Origin: Nepenthes gracilis
Lineage: Eukaryota; Streptophyta; Magnoliopsida; Caryophyllales; Nepenthaceae
Assembly: GCA_033239525.1 (NCBI GenBank)
Contig: BSYO01000025.1
Location: 1,212,001-1,276,000, forward strand
DNA: 64,000 nucleotides
Direction of reading: 5' to 3'
The position numbers and the translations under genes are program-made. Below the pieces are notes generated by a model. It did not search any database and was not told the origin of the DNA. It worked only from the letters and a program-made list of their open reading frames with translations. Positions within the stretch are counted from its first letter, which is position 1; each line of letters opens with the position of its first letter. This document shows positions 39,733 to 51,444 of this stretch, one piece after another.

Positions 39733-41149
39733 TCACTAGCCCCCATACCAAGAGATTCAAAATTTTAACCCCCAACATATAATGAATGGATGTCATCATG
39801 CATGTCAATATGCGTGTTCCTTTTCCATATGTCATGCGATTTTTTTCTCTGCTCAAAAGGATTTGGTGCCGATTCGGTGCTTTACCGCTGGAGATCCTCG
39901 GGTGTCGATGTAATCTCATTAGTTTAATGTTAGTCGATCTTCTCTTCCTGCTATAAATGGATGGGCTCTCTACGCCTCGCATCACGAACCGTCTTTACTA
40001 GCTTAGTAATGTGAGAGTTCAGAGTTGGCATAGAATTTACACAACCACAAGTCAAAATCGGTGGAGACTCTTTTCCTATGCCCTTACATGGTGCGAATAG
40101 TTGAATTGCTTGAACGTCGCTTTCCACCACTTGACACCTAGCAATCGGACAATCCAAACAACTGACAACTCGGTCTTCTAGTGGTCCTAACTTGTGGTGG
40201 TTTATCCTGAATGCTTGATTAGGAAGTGAGCCAGTCAAATTAGCCTTGTGACTGTTAGTGTTATATGCTACCAGTTTGTAATCTTAGAAAGTGGTGTGTT
40301 AGGATATCATGGATACATGCTTTTTAAATATCTTAAAGCAATGCCGATGCTAGGCTAGGGCGTTGGCTATTGTTTGGAAAGTGTAACATCCGTGAGTTAG
40401 TTACTCCTTGTTGAGCCGTTGTCAAAACTTGGGGTTCCGTAGAGTCAAGAGCGACTTGCTGACTTCAACCGTGAGTTGTCCAAGTTTTAGGTGAGATCTG
40501 AGAACTCTCAGAGAAAAAAATCTCAAATTTTGGATCAGATCATCTCGCTACGAGAACGTGCCTTAGGAGGCCAAGCCGCAAGAGAGATGGAGAGCAGAGG
40601 GAGTGCTACTGCGGGGTTGAGACGTTGGCTATTTAAGCATTGGCGCTCAATCGTCTCTATACTTTTTCACTCTTTGGATATCGTTGCTCACGCTGACTAG
40701 TAGGGAGATAGAGTCTTTGTTAGATGATTTGAGCCACAATGAGTCATCTGGATGGCTCGAGGGTGAGGAGCCCCTAGCGGACTCTTGTATTGGAGCTGGG
40801 TCCCTAGGACTGGCGGGCCGAGTGAGTAGATTATTGCCATGGTTGCGACCAAACGAGGGATCCCGATCTTGGCAATATCTTTGCTCAACTATTGTGCTTT
40901 TTGTCGCTATTCTTAACTGACCGTACCTTACTACTTGGTAGGTTCAAAAGGCACTCCAAGTTGTAGAAATGGTGCAGCAATGGACAGGAGATAGGAGGGA
41001 GTCTGCACCATGCACACCGGGGGCCTTAGAAGTTGGCATAGACAGCTTCTTGTATTTTGGTGGGCATTCAAATACCCTAACTATACATTTTGGATCTTTA
41101 ATAAACCGGCTTAATTGTTTCAATCTTTCTCGTTGATATCTTTGGCTGG

Positions 41150-41500
41150 ATGCATCTGTCCAATTTTTCTCACTCCTAATGAGGAGGTCGTGGCACTGAG
41201 AAATTTTTTATCGACTAGGCACTACTGCCATCGTTGCTAGGTTTAACTGGACGCGCTTGTCCGTTTGTGCTTACTCTTAGGAGGAGGTCGTGACACTGAG
41301 AGATTCTCTACTAACCAGGTGCTGCCGCCATCATTGTTGAGCTTAACTGGACATGCTTGTCCATTTGTGCTTACTCTTGAGAGAAGGTCGCGGCATTGAG
41401 AAAGTATGATTGTTAGCTAAGCCTCGTAGCTAACATTTCTAGACTTGATCGGATGTGCTCATCCGTTTGTACTATTTCTTGTAAAAGGTTGTCATGGCAC
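41150..41500. repeat. ~100-bp internal tandem repeat of the LARD-like element
   Basis: Three to four units carry CTTGTCCRTTTGTGCTTACTC, GAGGAGGTCGTGRCACTGAG and GCTGCCGCCATC in fixed order. Confidence 0.75.
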
Positions 41501-43787
41501 GGGTATGGGTAAGCCTCACAATGACCAACTGGGTTTCCTGGCCATAGTCGCCTAACTTTGGCGAAGTCTAGGCCATTGCCTACATGTAACCATTGGCACT
41601 TGGTCCTATTAGAGGGCGTCATAACTTTCATACATCAGGTACTAGTACACCAACCATTATTGACTGATGGTGCTCGTCCTTGCAGGAGGGAGTTGTCATA
41701 TGCATGCTAAAAAGCATTGGTGATCGTTTAATAGCTACTTGATGGGTAGGTTTGACTCTTGGTCTGCAAGCCTCCCAGGCTATAATATTTGACATCGTCT
41801 GGGTTTCTTGATTGCTGGAATCAAGGTTTAAGATTTGACCGCATTCGAGTAGCTCGGTTGCTGGAATCGGAGTTCTTTGACTAGGTCACAGCCGATCAAG
41901 GTACGGGTGAATAAGTTCACCCAACTTAGGGGCAGTTTAAGTCTTGATATATGCACACAAGTATTCACATGATTGGCATGATGAATGAAACAAGTAGTGA
42001 ATAATATTCAGGCACTCTGCATGGATACATTTAACTTACCTGCGCCTAGTGAAAAATCCTCTGCTACTCTTATTGGGACAGAGGGAGATTTGGGCCCATG
42101 GGGCCAGCCTTCCTCTCCGGCTACATAACACGTACGCCCCACTTTGGAGGGTCGTCTAGGCTGGGAATGGTCCCTAACAGGAGGGATGCTGATTGCTCTG
42201 CCTGTGCAACCTTACGCTTGTAGCCTCTACACTCTAAAGGATTGGGTTCGCCGCATTAAACTGAGTTCATGATTTGGATGTCAAACTTTCATTGCAAATA
42301 TACAACCCACAAGTATTGAGGGTCGACTTTGTTCAGTATGAAGGAAGCGTCTTCTGGCACAAAACGCCATAGGTAAGGGGGCCGAGGGCTCTGCCACCCT
42401 AGAAGCCATTCTAGCCTATTGCCCACCTCGGTTGGTACTTTGACAAAATCTTCTGGCATTAAATATCACATGCAAGGGGTTGAGGACTCTACCACCCTTG
42501 AGGGCATCCTAGCTTGCTTCTGGCACTACATTGGCAACTTACAAGGCCCTAAGATTCTGGCAAAGCATAGAAGGATCCAAGTGAAGCACCTGATCGAAAC
42601 TTTGGTTGCAGGGCTTCTATTTCAGTTCTCGGACGTTGCGAGGAGATGGAGATGACCGAATCCCCATCACAAACAATGACCTGGTTGTGTCGGCAAAGTG
42701 TTTGCTCATGCTGCATGAAACTTCTTCCGAGTAGAGAGCCTTCTATCGTCACGGGAGCATTATAGATTTTGCCACTCTAGGCTTTCATTCCGCATCTCTT
42801 GACATGGTCGACCCTCTGGCTGGGGCTAGTTCTTGTCACGCGTGGTCGCTCGGACCACGAGGTCATTAAGCCATTGAATCCTTTGCGGTTGCTGATTTGC
42901 TCTGATTGTTTGGGAGTTTGATGGCGAAGCCCCTAGTATGGAATCTTTGGATGAACGCGTATGGTCTGGAAGAGGGTGTTCAACCGAGTAGTGACGCCTA
43001 CACGCTTAGGTCTGGTAGCTTGTCGACATAGCAACCCGATGAGGGGTCATAGCCATAGCTGGTGCGATGGGTAGCGGATTGAGCATGTTAAGCCCCCCAT
43101 CGTGAGGATCACCATAGCTTTTGCAGAATCTGCCATTCTACACAGGACCAATGAGAAGTATTGTCACGGGATCAGCCATTCCAACCCCCAGGTCAGGCTT
43201 CTTGCTCCAGCGAGGCTGCTCGCGAGTAGAGGATCGAACACTTTGGGACCTCTCTTTGGGTCACGCCTCTTGCCCTAGCAAAGAGAATGATAAGGTACCC
43301 ATTGATGTTGTAGGAGGTTTCTTTATGGGCAAAAAGTTGCTGGTCATCTTGGGAATAACGAAGGTGCCACTGCTCTGAGCTTTCACCTTGTGCTCCAGGA
43401 CCAAGTCAAACTTTCTTTCGAGAGTGGGCTTTGTCTCTCGAATCCTTCCGAACATCAAGATCATCGGGCGGATGAGTTTTTCCTTTGGTGGGGCGTCTCT
43501 TCCCTCGAATTCTCGTTTTGGGTGCTAACACTTGTGGAAGGAGCCCCCAGCCGCTATTCGTTCAGACGAACGCATAGGGTCTGGGTGGGTTGAAACATGA
43601 TGCCCTGTTTAGTGACAAGTGCATGCTCATCGAAGGCAGATTGCACATTGTCATGGCTACCCAAGGGGTCGTCACCATGGGAGGGATGTCTCTGGCCAAC
43701 GTGCTAGTTGGAGTATGCATATTGATTGTGTTTGTTTGCCGACATGTGGTGGTTAGACATTTTAGTCGTTCTCACAAATAATACCAA

Positions 43788-45062
43788 TGATGTATTCATA
43801 GATCCGAATTATTGTACGGATTATGGAACCATTTGATCTTCCCCTAACGGTCAAACTAAAGCAGGTCTGGTCTCCAACATTTTAAACTTGAATCTTACAC
43901 ATTACAACTAATAAATAAGAGATTACAGAATGACAGAAATTTACTCTCCGATATATCCTATGTCCCTTAAATCAAAAATTTTTCTCAGGTTGGGGGGTGG
44001 CTTAGAGGGAATGATTGGCCTCCGCTGAGTGTGTCAGTTAGGGGGTGGCTTAGAGAGATAGAGGATTAAACTCTATTGAGTGCACCCAACCAAGGGGCAA
44101 CTTAAAGAGATGGAAGATTGGGCTCTACTAATTCTACCCGATCGAGGGGTGGCTTAGAGAGATAGAAGATTGGGATCCACTGGGTGCACCCAATCGAGAG
44201 ATCCCTTAAAGAGACGGAGGATCGAACTCTATTAATTGTGCCTGACAGAGGGGTGGCTTTGAGAGATGGTTTAGAGAGATGGATGACTAGACTCCACTGA
44301 ATGTGCCCGGCCAGAGGGAGGCTTTCTAGAGAGAGAGTTTTGTACTCATCGAGGAGTGGCTGGTTGATAAATGCACTCGTAGGTGGGAGGCTAACCGAAG
44401 GAGGAAACGATCCTTGGGCGTTGATGATGATGAGAGAAACACTCATCGGTCATCTCTCTGGTTACAGACGAAGGAGCTCTCTGTGCCACACTCTACGAGC
44501 CACCTTCACCGACCTTGCAGCGCGAGGACTTCGAGCTGGTGGAAAGCATGAACAACCATTGACCGGAGCAGGAAAATGAGACCTCTCGGGGGATGAGAAA
44601 AGAGTGGGCATGCCTTCTGGGTCTTCTCTTTATACACTCATTTTTTCTCCTTTTCCTCTCTTTTCTCCATCTACTTCTGTCTCACCGAGGTCCCCTTACC
44701 CGCAGGGACAAAAGAATATTTATAGTATAGAAATCGATTCAGTCTTACTTGGGCATCAAGGCTAACTGCAAGATATCGCTTCCTTTATTGGGGCGATCAC
44801 GGAAATCACCACGTGGCGATTGTCTTTTCGGAAAGATTTGAAAAATCGTGATTGTCATCCTAAGGGGCGCACGATCTGGGATATAATATTTTGGGCATAT
44901 TTGTTAAGTTGCTTATGGCGGTTTTTGCAAAAATTGTCCGACTGATGGGTTAGAGCCTCAGAGCAGGAGTAATTGGGACGCAGTTGCGGGCTTGGAGAGA
45001 GCTCCACGGATCATTGATCTACTATAATCCGGACTATGGGTCGGCCCATAATATCAGATCCA
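43788..45062 (-). repeat. 5' LTR of the LARD-like element
   Basis: The minus strand starts TGGATCTGATATTATGGG and ends ATACATCA. The TATA box lies near 44720 and the ~55-bp minisatellite at about 44000-44330. A closely similar copy is at 56353-57666. Confidence 0.65.
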
Positions 45063-45426
45063 TTGAAATATATGGATGATATTTTCAAGAAGAGAAACAG
45101 TAATAAATAGTGGGTCTTCTTCATGATTTGTAGCACGTGCTGATTAAGGAGAATGTCCTTCATCATAGAAATTGCCTAATTTAAAAACTAATTTAATTAA
45201 AATATCCATATTATAAAGACCTAAAAAACTATTATTATGATTTTTTTTAAAAAAATAAATCTGAACAGTTGATTCTTCAATCCAACTGTCATCGTGGATC
45301 CCTTATCATGGTGTCATCATGATCCAAAACAGCCCCCAGCCATCCCAATTGGGGGGGTCCAATTTGAAGATTCCAAGTTTTATTCTCATTGGTTAAGTTT
45401 GGAAAAGATTTTATCATACTGCAACA
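45063..45426. other. Linker block X, duplicated at 57667-58028
   Basis: Non-coding. A GC-richer core (TGTCATCGTGGATCCCTTATC, CCCAGCCATCCCAATTGGGG) sits in AT-rich DNA. The same sequence in the same order follows the other LTR copy, so it is part of a segmental duplication. Confidence 0.8.
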
Positions 45427-45641
45427 TTTAGGACTAGGAATTCATGGGTTTTTTCTTAGTTTTCAATTTATATTCCTCAATTTCTAGCTGTATTTGTCGT
45501 TCTATCTAACAGATTATTAATTATTCATATTTTATACTATATAAGCCTATGTATTTAAGATAAATTTTAATACAATCAAAGTGTTTATAATCATGTGATC
45601 TATTTTTTATAAGTTTGAGTAAGAGAAATAATCTCTTTATA

Positions 45642-46075
45642 ATGTCATTAAATCAAACTTTTCGTCATTTTTTTTTTTCTAATGTCTTACAGTTATGTAA
45701 AAAGAAAAAAAATTTAGTAAAATTAGAAATAACACGTAATATTCTGCATATTGTATAATTAATTTATAGACTAAAGTTGAAGACAATGACGGTAAATAAT
45801 GCCGTCATATTAATTATGTCGTTAAACTAAATTCTTTGTCTTTTTTCCTCTAATATCTTACAATTACTTCAAAAGAAATATAATTTAGTAAAATTAGAAA
45901 TAATACGTAATATTCAGCATATTGTATAAATGATTCATAGACTAAAGTCAACGACAAAGATGATAAATAAAGCAGTCAAATTAATTATATTGTCAGACTA
46001 AATTTTTCGTCATTTTTTTCTCTAACGTTTTATAATTACGGAAAAAGAAATATAATATATTAAATTTAGAATAGT
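45642..46075. repeat. ~172-bp tandem repeats upstream of the U1 TATA box
   Basis: About 2.5 units start at 45642, 45815 and 45986. Each has an ATGTCRTTAAA-like start, a CTCTAATATCTTACAATTA middle, TTAGTAAAATTAGAAATAA and a TCAGCATATTGTATAA end. They end just before the TATA box. Confidence 0.85.
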
Positions 46076-46087
46076 TCAGAATTTTGC

Positions 46088-46094
46088 TATAAAA
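46088..46094 (+). promoter_or_regulatory. TATA box of the U1 mini-exon gene
   Basis: TATAAAA in GCTATAAAACCTGCATTC, kept in all three modules at the same distance from the first mini-exon. A start of transcription would be expected near AGTTAGTAGCTCC. Confidence 0.5.
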
Positions 46095-46415
46095 CCTGCA
46101 TTCTAGTTAGTAGCTCCACCACTATTGAGATCAAGCCATTCCTTTGTTTATCTACCTGAATCTTTTTATTAATCCCTCCAAAATCATTACTTTATGGATC
46201 GTAATATCTCAAAATTTTGGTAGGTGCTCGAACCACCAGACTTATTCCACGCTGCCACATTTTCCACCATTTCCAGCTCACACCCACACACGCTCACTCA
46301 CACACGGTAGCAAGTTATATATATATATACACACACACCCTCACACATATAGGTCAAGCCATTGCCTTGTTTATCTACCTGAATCTTTTATTAATCTCTA
46401 TAAAATTCTTAATTT

Positions 46416-47130
46416 ATGAATTCTTTTAATCTAGCTTCTTTACAAGAACTCACTGTTAATGAACTAGACAGCTTAAATCCTATACCATCCACGCGTACGT
46501 TAGAGGTAATGAAAATAATATTATAAATTTTTAGTAATTACTTTCGTCTTAATTAATAAATCCTTTCAATCATACTTCTTTGTAGGTGTCCACTTCTGAC
46601 GAACTCATGGATATGGATCCCATTGAATCACCTCTGTTCATGATAATGAAAACAATATTGTATATTTTGATAATTATATTTGTTTTAATTAATGGATCAT
46701 TTTAATTCTATTTCTTTGAAGGAGTTTACTCTTAAAGAACTCTTGGATATTGATCCCATTGCATTATCTGAGTACATGGTAATGAAAATAATATTATATA
46801 TTTTTAATAATTAATTTTGTCTTAGTTAATGGATCTTTTTAATCTAACTTCTTTGCTGCAATCTAAACTTAAAAAATTCTTGGGAAATGATCCCATGCCA
46901 TCAGAATTTATGTCCGAGGTAATGAAAATAATATTATATATTTATAATAATTACTTTTGTCTTCCTTGTCATGAGGTATACTCTATATATTCATTTATAT
47001 GTATTTTTTTAAAATCAATATTCACTTTTTTCCTTTTAATTTTTCAAGCAAATTAAAATATAATATTACTTTTTTCCAACATTTTATTTGCTTTTTTAAT
47101 TTATTCTTCTAGAATCAAATAGACAACTGA
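46416..47130 (+). CDS. Mini-exon gene, U1 copy (hypothetical)
   Basis: Candidate exons are A 46416-46505 (ATG start, MNSFNLASLQEL), B 46586-46642, C 46722-46778, D 46829-46918 and terminal 47113-47130 (NQIDN, stop). All junctions are phase 0. A, C and the terminal exon have GT/AG borders and join to a 54-codon frame. B has its donor changed from GT to AT, and D lacks an AG where the other units have it. The exons are variants of one unit: A ends LDSLNPIPS, B has LMDMDPIES, C has LLDIDPIALSEYM, D has LGNDPMPSEFM. The upstream ATG at 46194 makes only nine codons. I do not recognise the product. It could also be a decayed tandem duplication of one coding exon with no function. Confidence 0.3.
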
Positions 47131-47524
47131 TAGTTAAATTGCTGTATAATATTAAAGCATCTGATTATAAAATATATTTCAACCATGAAATTTATATTTA
47201 TATAATATAAGAGTAAAATTATGTATATCTTATTATCATATGACCATAATATATCAAAGTTATGTTGCCCTCTAGTATCTCAACACATAAGTGATTTTTT
47301 TTATTCAGTTTTCTATCATTTTTCCAAAAATTAAGACATAAAATAGCTTGAAGAAGTATCTTCGTTGAGATTAAACTTCAGTTGTATCAAATTACCATTT
47401 TTTATCGGATTCAATGAAACGGATAAGATTAGAAAAGAATCATATTTTAAAAATACAATCTCACACTCTCTCTATTTGCCTATTTAATTCTAATTATGAA
47501 TTAGATTACGTCATTACAAATTAC

Positions 47525-48560
47525 CGAGTCTGGACCCTACACGCCCTTACAATAAACAAGAGGTCAGGTATTGACGAAATATTATTTCACTGAAAATACT
47601 CCGACACTCAAATTAGTAACAAGCCTTTGAAATTGAAGAATGTAAACTGAAACGTAAAACGAGATAGGGAGCGAGGTTAAAATTGGTGGGAGTGTTGGCA
47701 TTTAGATGTTAGAAACGTTCCCGCGACTCATCGAGAGTATGGTTTTCAAACTCGATGTTCATAGGAAATAAGTGGGAAGCTACGTCCTGGAAACGTGGAA
47801 GCTTTGAAGGACAGATCTCGGGGAGTGGGCGAAGTCTTTGTAATCTGAAGACTTGGAGTGAAATTAGCGAAGTAAATGATTGCTCGCTTAGGTATGAGCG
47901 TTAGTATGCTCAAGGATTTTTCTGCAGTAGCACTGCGTTGTCTTTTTTGTGTCTTATGTATTCGTGTCTCAGATATTGTCCTCCAGAGTGGCGACTCTGT
48001 GGGGTTATATAGACGGTGGGGAGGGAGACCTTCCTTGGCAAAGAAGGCGTGATCCCTGTCTCGTGTTGGGCGACTTTCCTTGAGCAGGAAGGCTTTACTA
48101 GTGCAATCTGATGGGATCGTTTTCTTTCTGAGCCAGTAACGGGTCTCCAGATTATTTGCTTTCCTTCTGTACTTTTGTTACCGTTAGGCTCCATCGTAGG
48201 CAGGAAGAGAGAATCTGGCGTCTTCCTCATGGGAATGGCGCTGAATCTGTTGATGCATTCTTTGGAGGAGAATGGTTTCAAGGAATGCGTGAAATCAAGG
48301 AAAATGACCGTTACTTGTCGTGTACGAAAATGTCCGCCGAATTAGGCCTGACCCATATTAGGTTTTTTATCTTTTTGCGACCTGCTATTACAGTGCTTCC
48401 GGTCAACATTTATGTTGACCGTCTTGAGGGAGCGCGCTGTGCACCTGGTTGGTGCTCCATGCGGTCTACGCTAACGTTGACCGTCTAACACGCGTCTGGA
48501 CTTTTCTAGACTTTGGACCGTTTTTCTTATTGGTCCTGCCTACTATGGGCCTACCCGTTA
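47525..48560 (-). mobile_element. Solo LTR Z1 inside module U1
   Basis: About 1.04 kb, GC-richer than its flanks. The minus-strand TATA box is CCGTCTATATAACCCC near 48015, and the 22-bp palindrome at 48400-48421 has inverted TTGACC cores. The U2 copy has TG...CA ends; here the left end reads CG. No internal element sequence and no second LTR lie in the module, and no clean target duplication was found. Confidence 0.6.
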
Positions 48561-50519
48561 GAATTCATGGGTCTTTTCATAGTTTTCAATTTGTATTCCT
48601 CAATTTCTAGCTGTATTAGTCATTCTATCTAATAGATTATTAATTATTCATATTTTATACTATATAAGCCTCTATATTTAAGACAAATTTTAATACAATC
48701 AAAGTGTTTATAATCATGTGATATAATTTTTATAAGTTTGAGCAATAGAAATAATCTCTTTATAACATAATATAATACTGCGTGTAATAAATATTAAAGT
48801 GATACAATCATTCCTTATACCTCATGCAAAGTGAAACTTTTGTATATCAAATTACCATTTTTTATAGGATTCAATGACAAAGATAAGATTAGAAAAGAAT
48901 CGTATTTTAAAAATACAGTCTCACACACTCTCTCTTTGCCTATTCAAATCTAATTATGAATTATATGCTAGCTATGTTTTTTGTATTAGCCTTAATTTGA
49001 AAAACAGTCATATATTTTTGATAAAATTTTTAATTTTATCTTAAAAAATGACTAATTTATTTAGCAAAATGTGTGAAAAATAAGAATTATTTTACAAACA
49101 TAAGTTGCATCAAAGGATGAGTTAATAAATAGTTTTTTTTTCTTTTAAATGATAAAATAATCCCTTTATCATTGAAAAATAAAAACATATATTAGATGTT
49201 TTCAAAACCTATGATACAACAATTTTCTATGTTAAGCCACCCTACTAGCAAGAGCCCCCCTTTTTTAATGCAGTTTCCTAACTACAAATGGGGAGTGGTC
49301 AAGGTGTAGCTGCCTAAAGTCATGCGAGAAGTTTCAATGGAGCCATTGATTAAAAATATCAATAATATTGAAGAGATATTTTTTAGCTACTTTTTACATA
49401 TTTTTTAATAATTTGATATTTTATATATATACATATTAATAGATTTATATGAAAATAAATGAATAATTTAATATTGAATCACTTTCTTATAAACTTTATG
49501 TCATTTTGTACATAGTTTTTTATTTATTACTGATGAGTAGCCGTTTATGCAAATATGATGAACATATATGCTTATTTTGGACAAAATTTCCATGACTGAA
49601 TAGTGCATGAAGGGTTGCACTTGCACCGGTAAATTTTACTGTAGCATTCAAAATGTGTTTAACTTGGGAGTTGACATTTGAATATCAGTTGCAATTATAA
49701 AAAATAAAGTTATCTGAGATTTAACAATTTATTTGAATTTTAAATCGTATTTGATTTTCTATCAATATTGAATATATTATTTTAATTATTATGTACAATA
49801 TTTTTACCTTTTATTTCATCTCATTTGCTTTTTTATAATTCATTGCTTGGATTATTCATTGTTGGGATTGTAATCTAAGGTGTTTTGGTCGATTTGTTAC
49901 AACTGGACTCATAAGTAGTAGGTATATGTAAATTCATATAAAATTTTAAATTATTTTCAAACGGGGTTTTTCATATATAATTCATATTTTTATTATAGTG
50001 TGACTATTAATTTACATATGTTATTATCTTCTCTAATTATAAATTCGAATAAAGGGTTTAGTAATCAATTATTTATAAATTTGTTCTCAATTTTACATGA
50101 AATCAGTTTTGTTAGACCTGTTTTGTATATTATATTATTTAGAAATATTTTTAACAGTAACTAAAAATCTCCTCAAAATTTAGGATTAGGAATTCATGGG
50201 TCTTTTCTTAGTTTTCAATTTATATTCCTCAATTTCTAGCTGTATTAGTCGTTCTATCTAACAGATTATTAATTATTCATATTTTATACTATATAAGCCT
50301 TTGTATTTAAGATAAATTTTAATACAATCAAAGTGTTATAATCATGTGGTTTAATTTTTATGAGTTTGAGCAACAGAAATAATCTCTTTATAACATAATA
50401 TAATACTGCGTGTAATAAATATTAAAGTGAAACAATCATTCCTTATACTTCATATTGTATAATTGATTCATACACTAGAGTTGATTACAAAGACAATAAA
50501 TAGAGCCTTCCCATTGATT

Positions 50520-51085
50520 ATGTCATTAAATTAAATTTTTTGTCATTTTTTTCCACTAATGTCTTATAATTATGTCGTATTATTCAGCATATTGTATAAT
50601 TGATTCATACACTAAAATTGATTATAAAGATAATAAATAAAGCCTTCCTATTGATTATGTCATTAAATCAAACTTTTTGTCATTTTTTTCTCTAATGTCT
50701 TACAGTTACGTAAAAAGAAAAATAATTTAGTAAAATTAGAAATAACACGTAATATTTAGCATATTGTATAATTAATTTATACACTAAAGTTGAAGACAAA
50801 GACGATAAATAAAGCCGTCATATTAATTATGTCGTTAAACTAAATTCTTTTTTTTTTCCCTCTAATATCTTACAATTACGTCAAAAGAAATATAAGTTAG
50901 TAAAATTAGAAATAATACGTACTATTCAGCATATTGTATAACTGATTCATAGACTAAAGTCAACGACAAAGATGATAAATAAAGCAGTCAAATTAATTAT
51001 GTCAGCAGACTAAATTTTTCGTCATTTTTTTCTCTAACGTCTTATAATTACGGCAAAAGAAATATAATATATTAAATTTAGAATA
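50520..51085. repeat. ~172-bp tandem repeats upstream of the U2 TATA box (about four units)
   Basis: Unit starts are at 50520, 50656, 50829 and 51000, so this copy has one unit more than U1 and U3. The first unit is shortened. Confidence 0.85.
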
Positions 51086-51099
51086 GTTCAGAATTTTGC

Positions 51100-51106
51100 T
51101 ATAAAA
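51100..51106 (+). promoter_or_regulatory. TATA box of the U2 mini-exon gene
   Basis: TATAAAA in GCTATAAAACCTGCATTC, identical in context to the U1 site. Confidence 0.5.
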
Positions 51107-51444
51107 CCTGCATTCTAGTTAGTAGCTCCACCACCATTGAGATCAAGCCATTTCTTTGTTTATCTACCTGAATCTTTTTATTTATCCCTCCAAAATCATT
51201 ACTTTATGGATCGTAATATCTCAGAATTTTGGCAGGTGCTCAAACCACCAGACTTATTCCACGCTGCCACATTTTCCACCATTTCCAGCTCACACCCACA
51301 CACGCTCACTCACACACGACAGCAAGTTATATATATATATATATATACACACACACCCTCACACACATAGGTCAAGCCATTGCCTTGTTTATCTACCTGA
51401 ATCTTTTATTAATCTTTTTTTAATCTCTCTAAAATCCTTAATTT

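Larger units (their letters stand above)
38447..45062 (-). mobile_element. Large coding-poor Gypsy-like LTR element (LARD-like), Tat-type PBS
   Basis: Two related ~1.28-kb direct repeats (38447-39732 and 43788-45062) flank a ~4.06-kb interior without recognisable gag-pol. Minus-strand polarity is shown by a TATA box (CTATAAATATTC) in the right LTR near 44720. It is also shown by a polypurine tract (TATGGGGGCTAGTGA) next to the left LTR and a primer-binding site next to the right one. That PBS reads TTGGTATTATTTGTGAGAAC, explainable from the TTGGCGCCGTCTGTGGGAAC type of Tat-lineage elements by transitions only. I found no matching target duplication (flanks AGATA and TTGAA). The right flank belongs to a segmental duplication, so the original border may be lost. 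Confidence 0.7.
45427..50177. repeat. Array module U1
   Basis: Order: W (45427-45640, with ACTATATAAGCC), ~172-bp promoter repeats (45642-46080), mini-exon gene (46088-47130), tail T (about 47380-47510), LTR Z1 (47525-48560), second W copy (48561-48780), second T copy (about 48850-48965), then AT-rich V (to 50163). The repeated W...T suggests that the second half is a deletion derivative of the first, with LTR Z between. The module recurs at 50178 and 58029. Confidence 0.8.

Noticed and set aside
44102..44446. 114-codon minus-strand frame with repeated LSKPP phrases, and its counterpart at 56667-57050
   Set aside because: Produced by the ~55-bp LTR minisatellite reading through in one frame. 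Not conserved in length between copies.
46144..46419. 91-codon frame beginning 'MFIYLNLF' and its counterparts at 51156 and 58747
   Set aside because: The first codon is TTG, not ATG. The frame runs through a (TA)n/(CA)n tract and lies in the presumed 5' UTR.
47910..48281. 123-codon frame in LTR Z1 and counterparts in Z2 and Z3
   Set aside because: Falls inside an LTR, differs in length among copies and has no recognisable domain.
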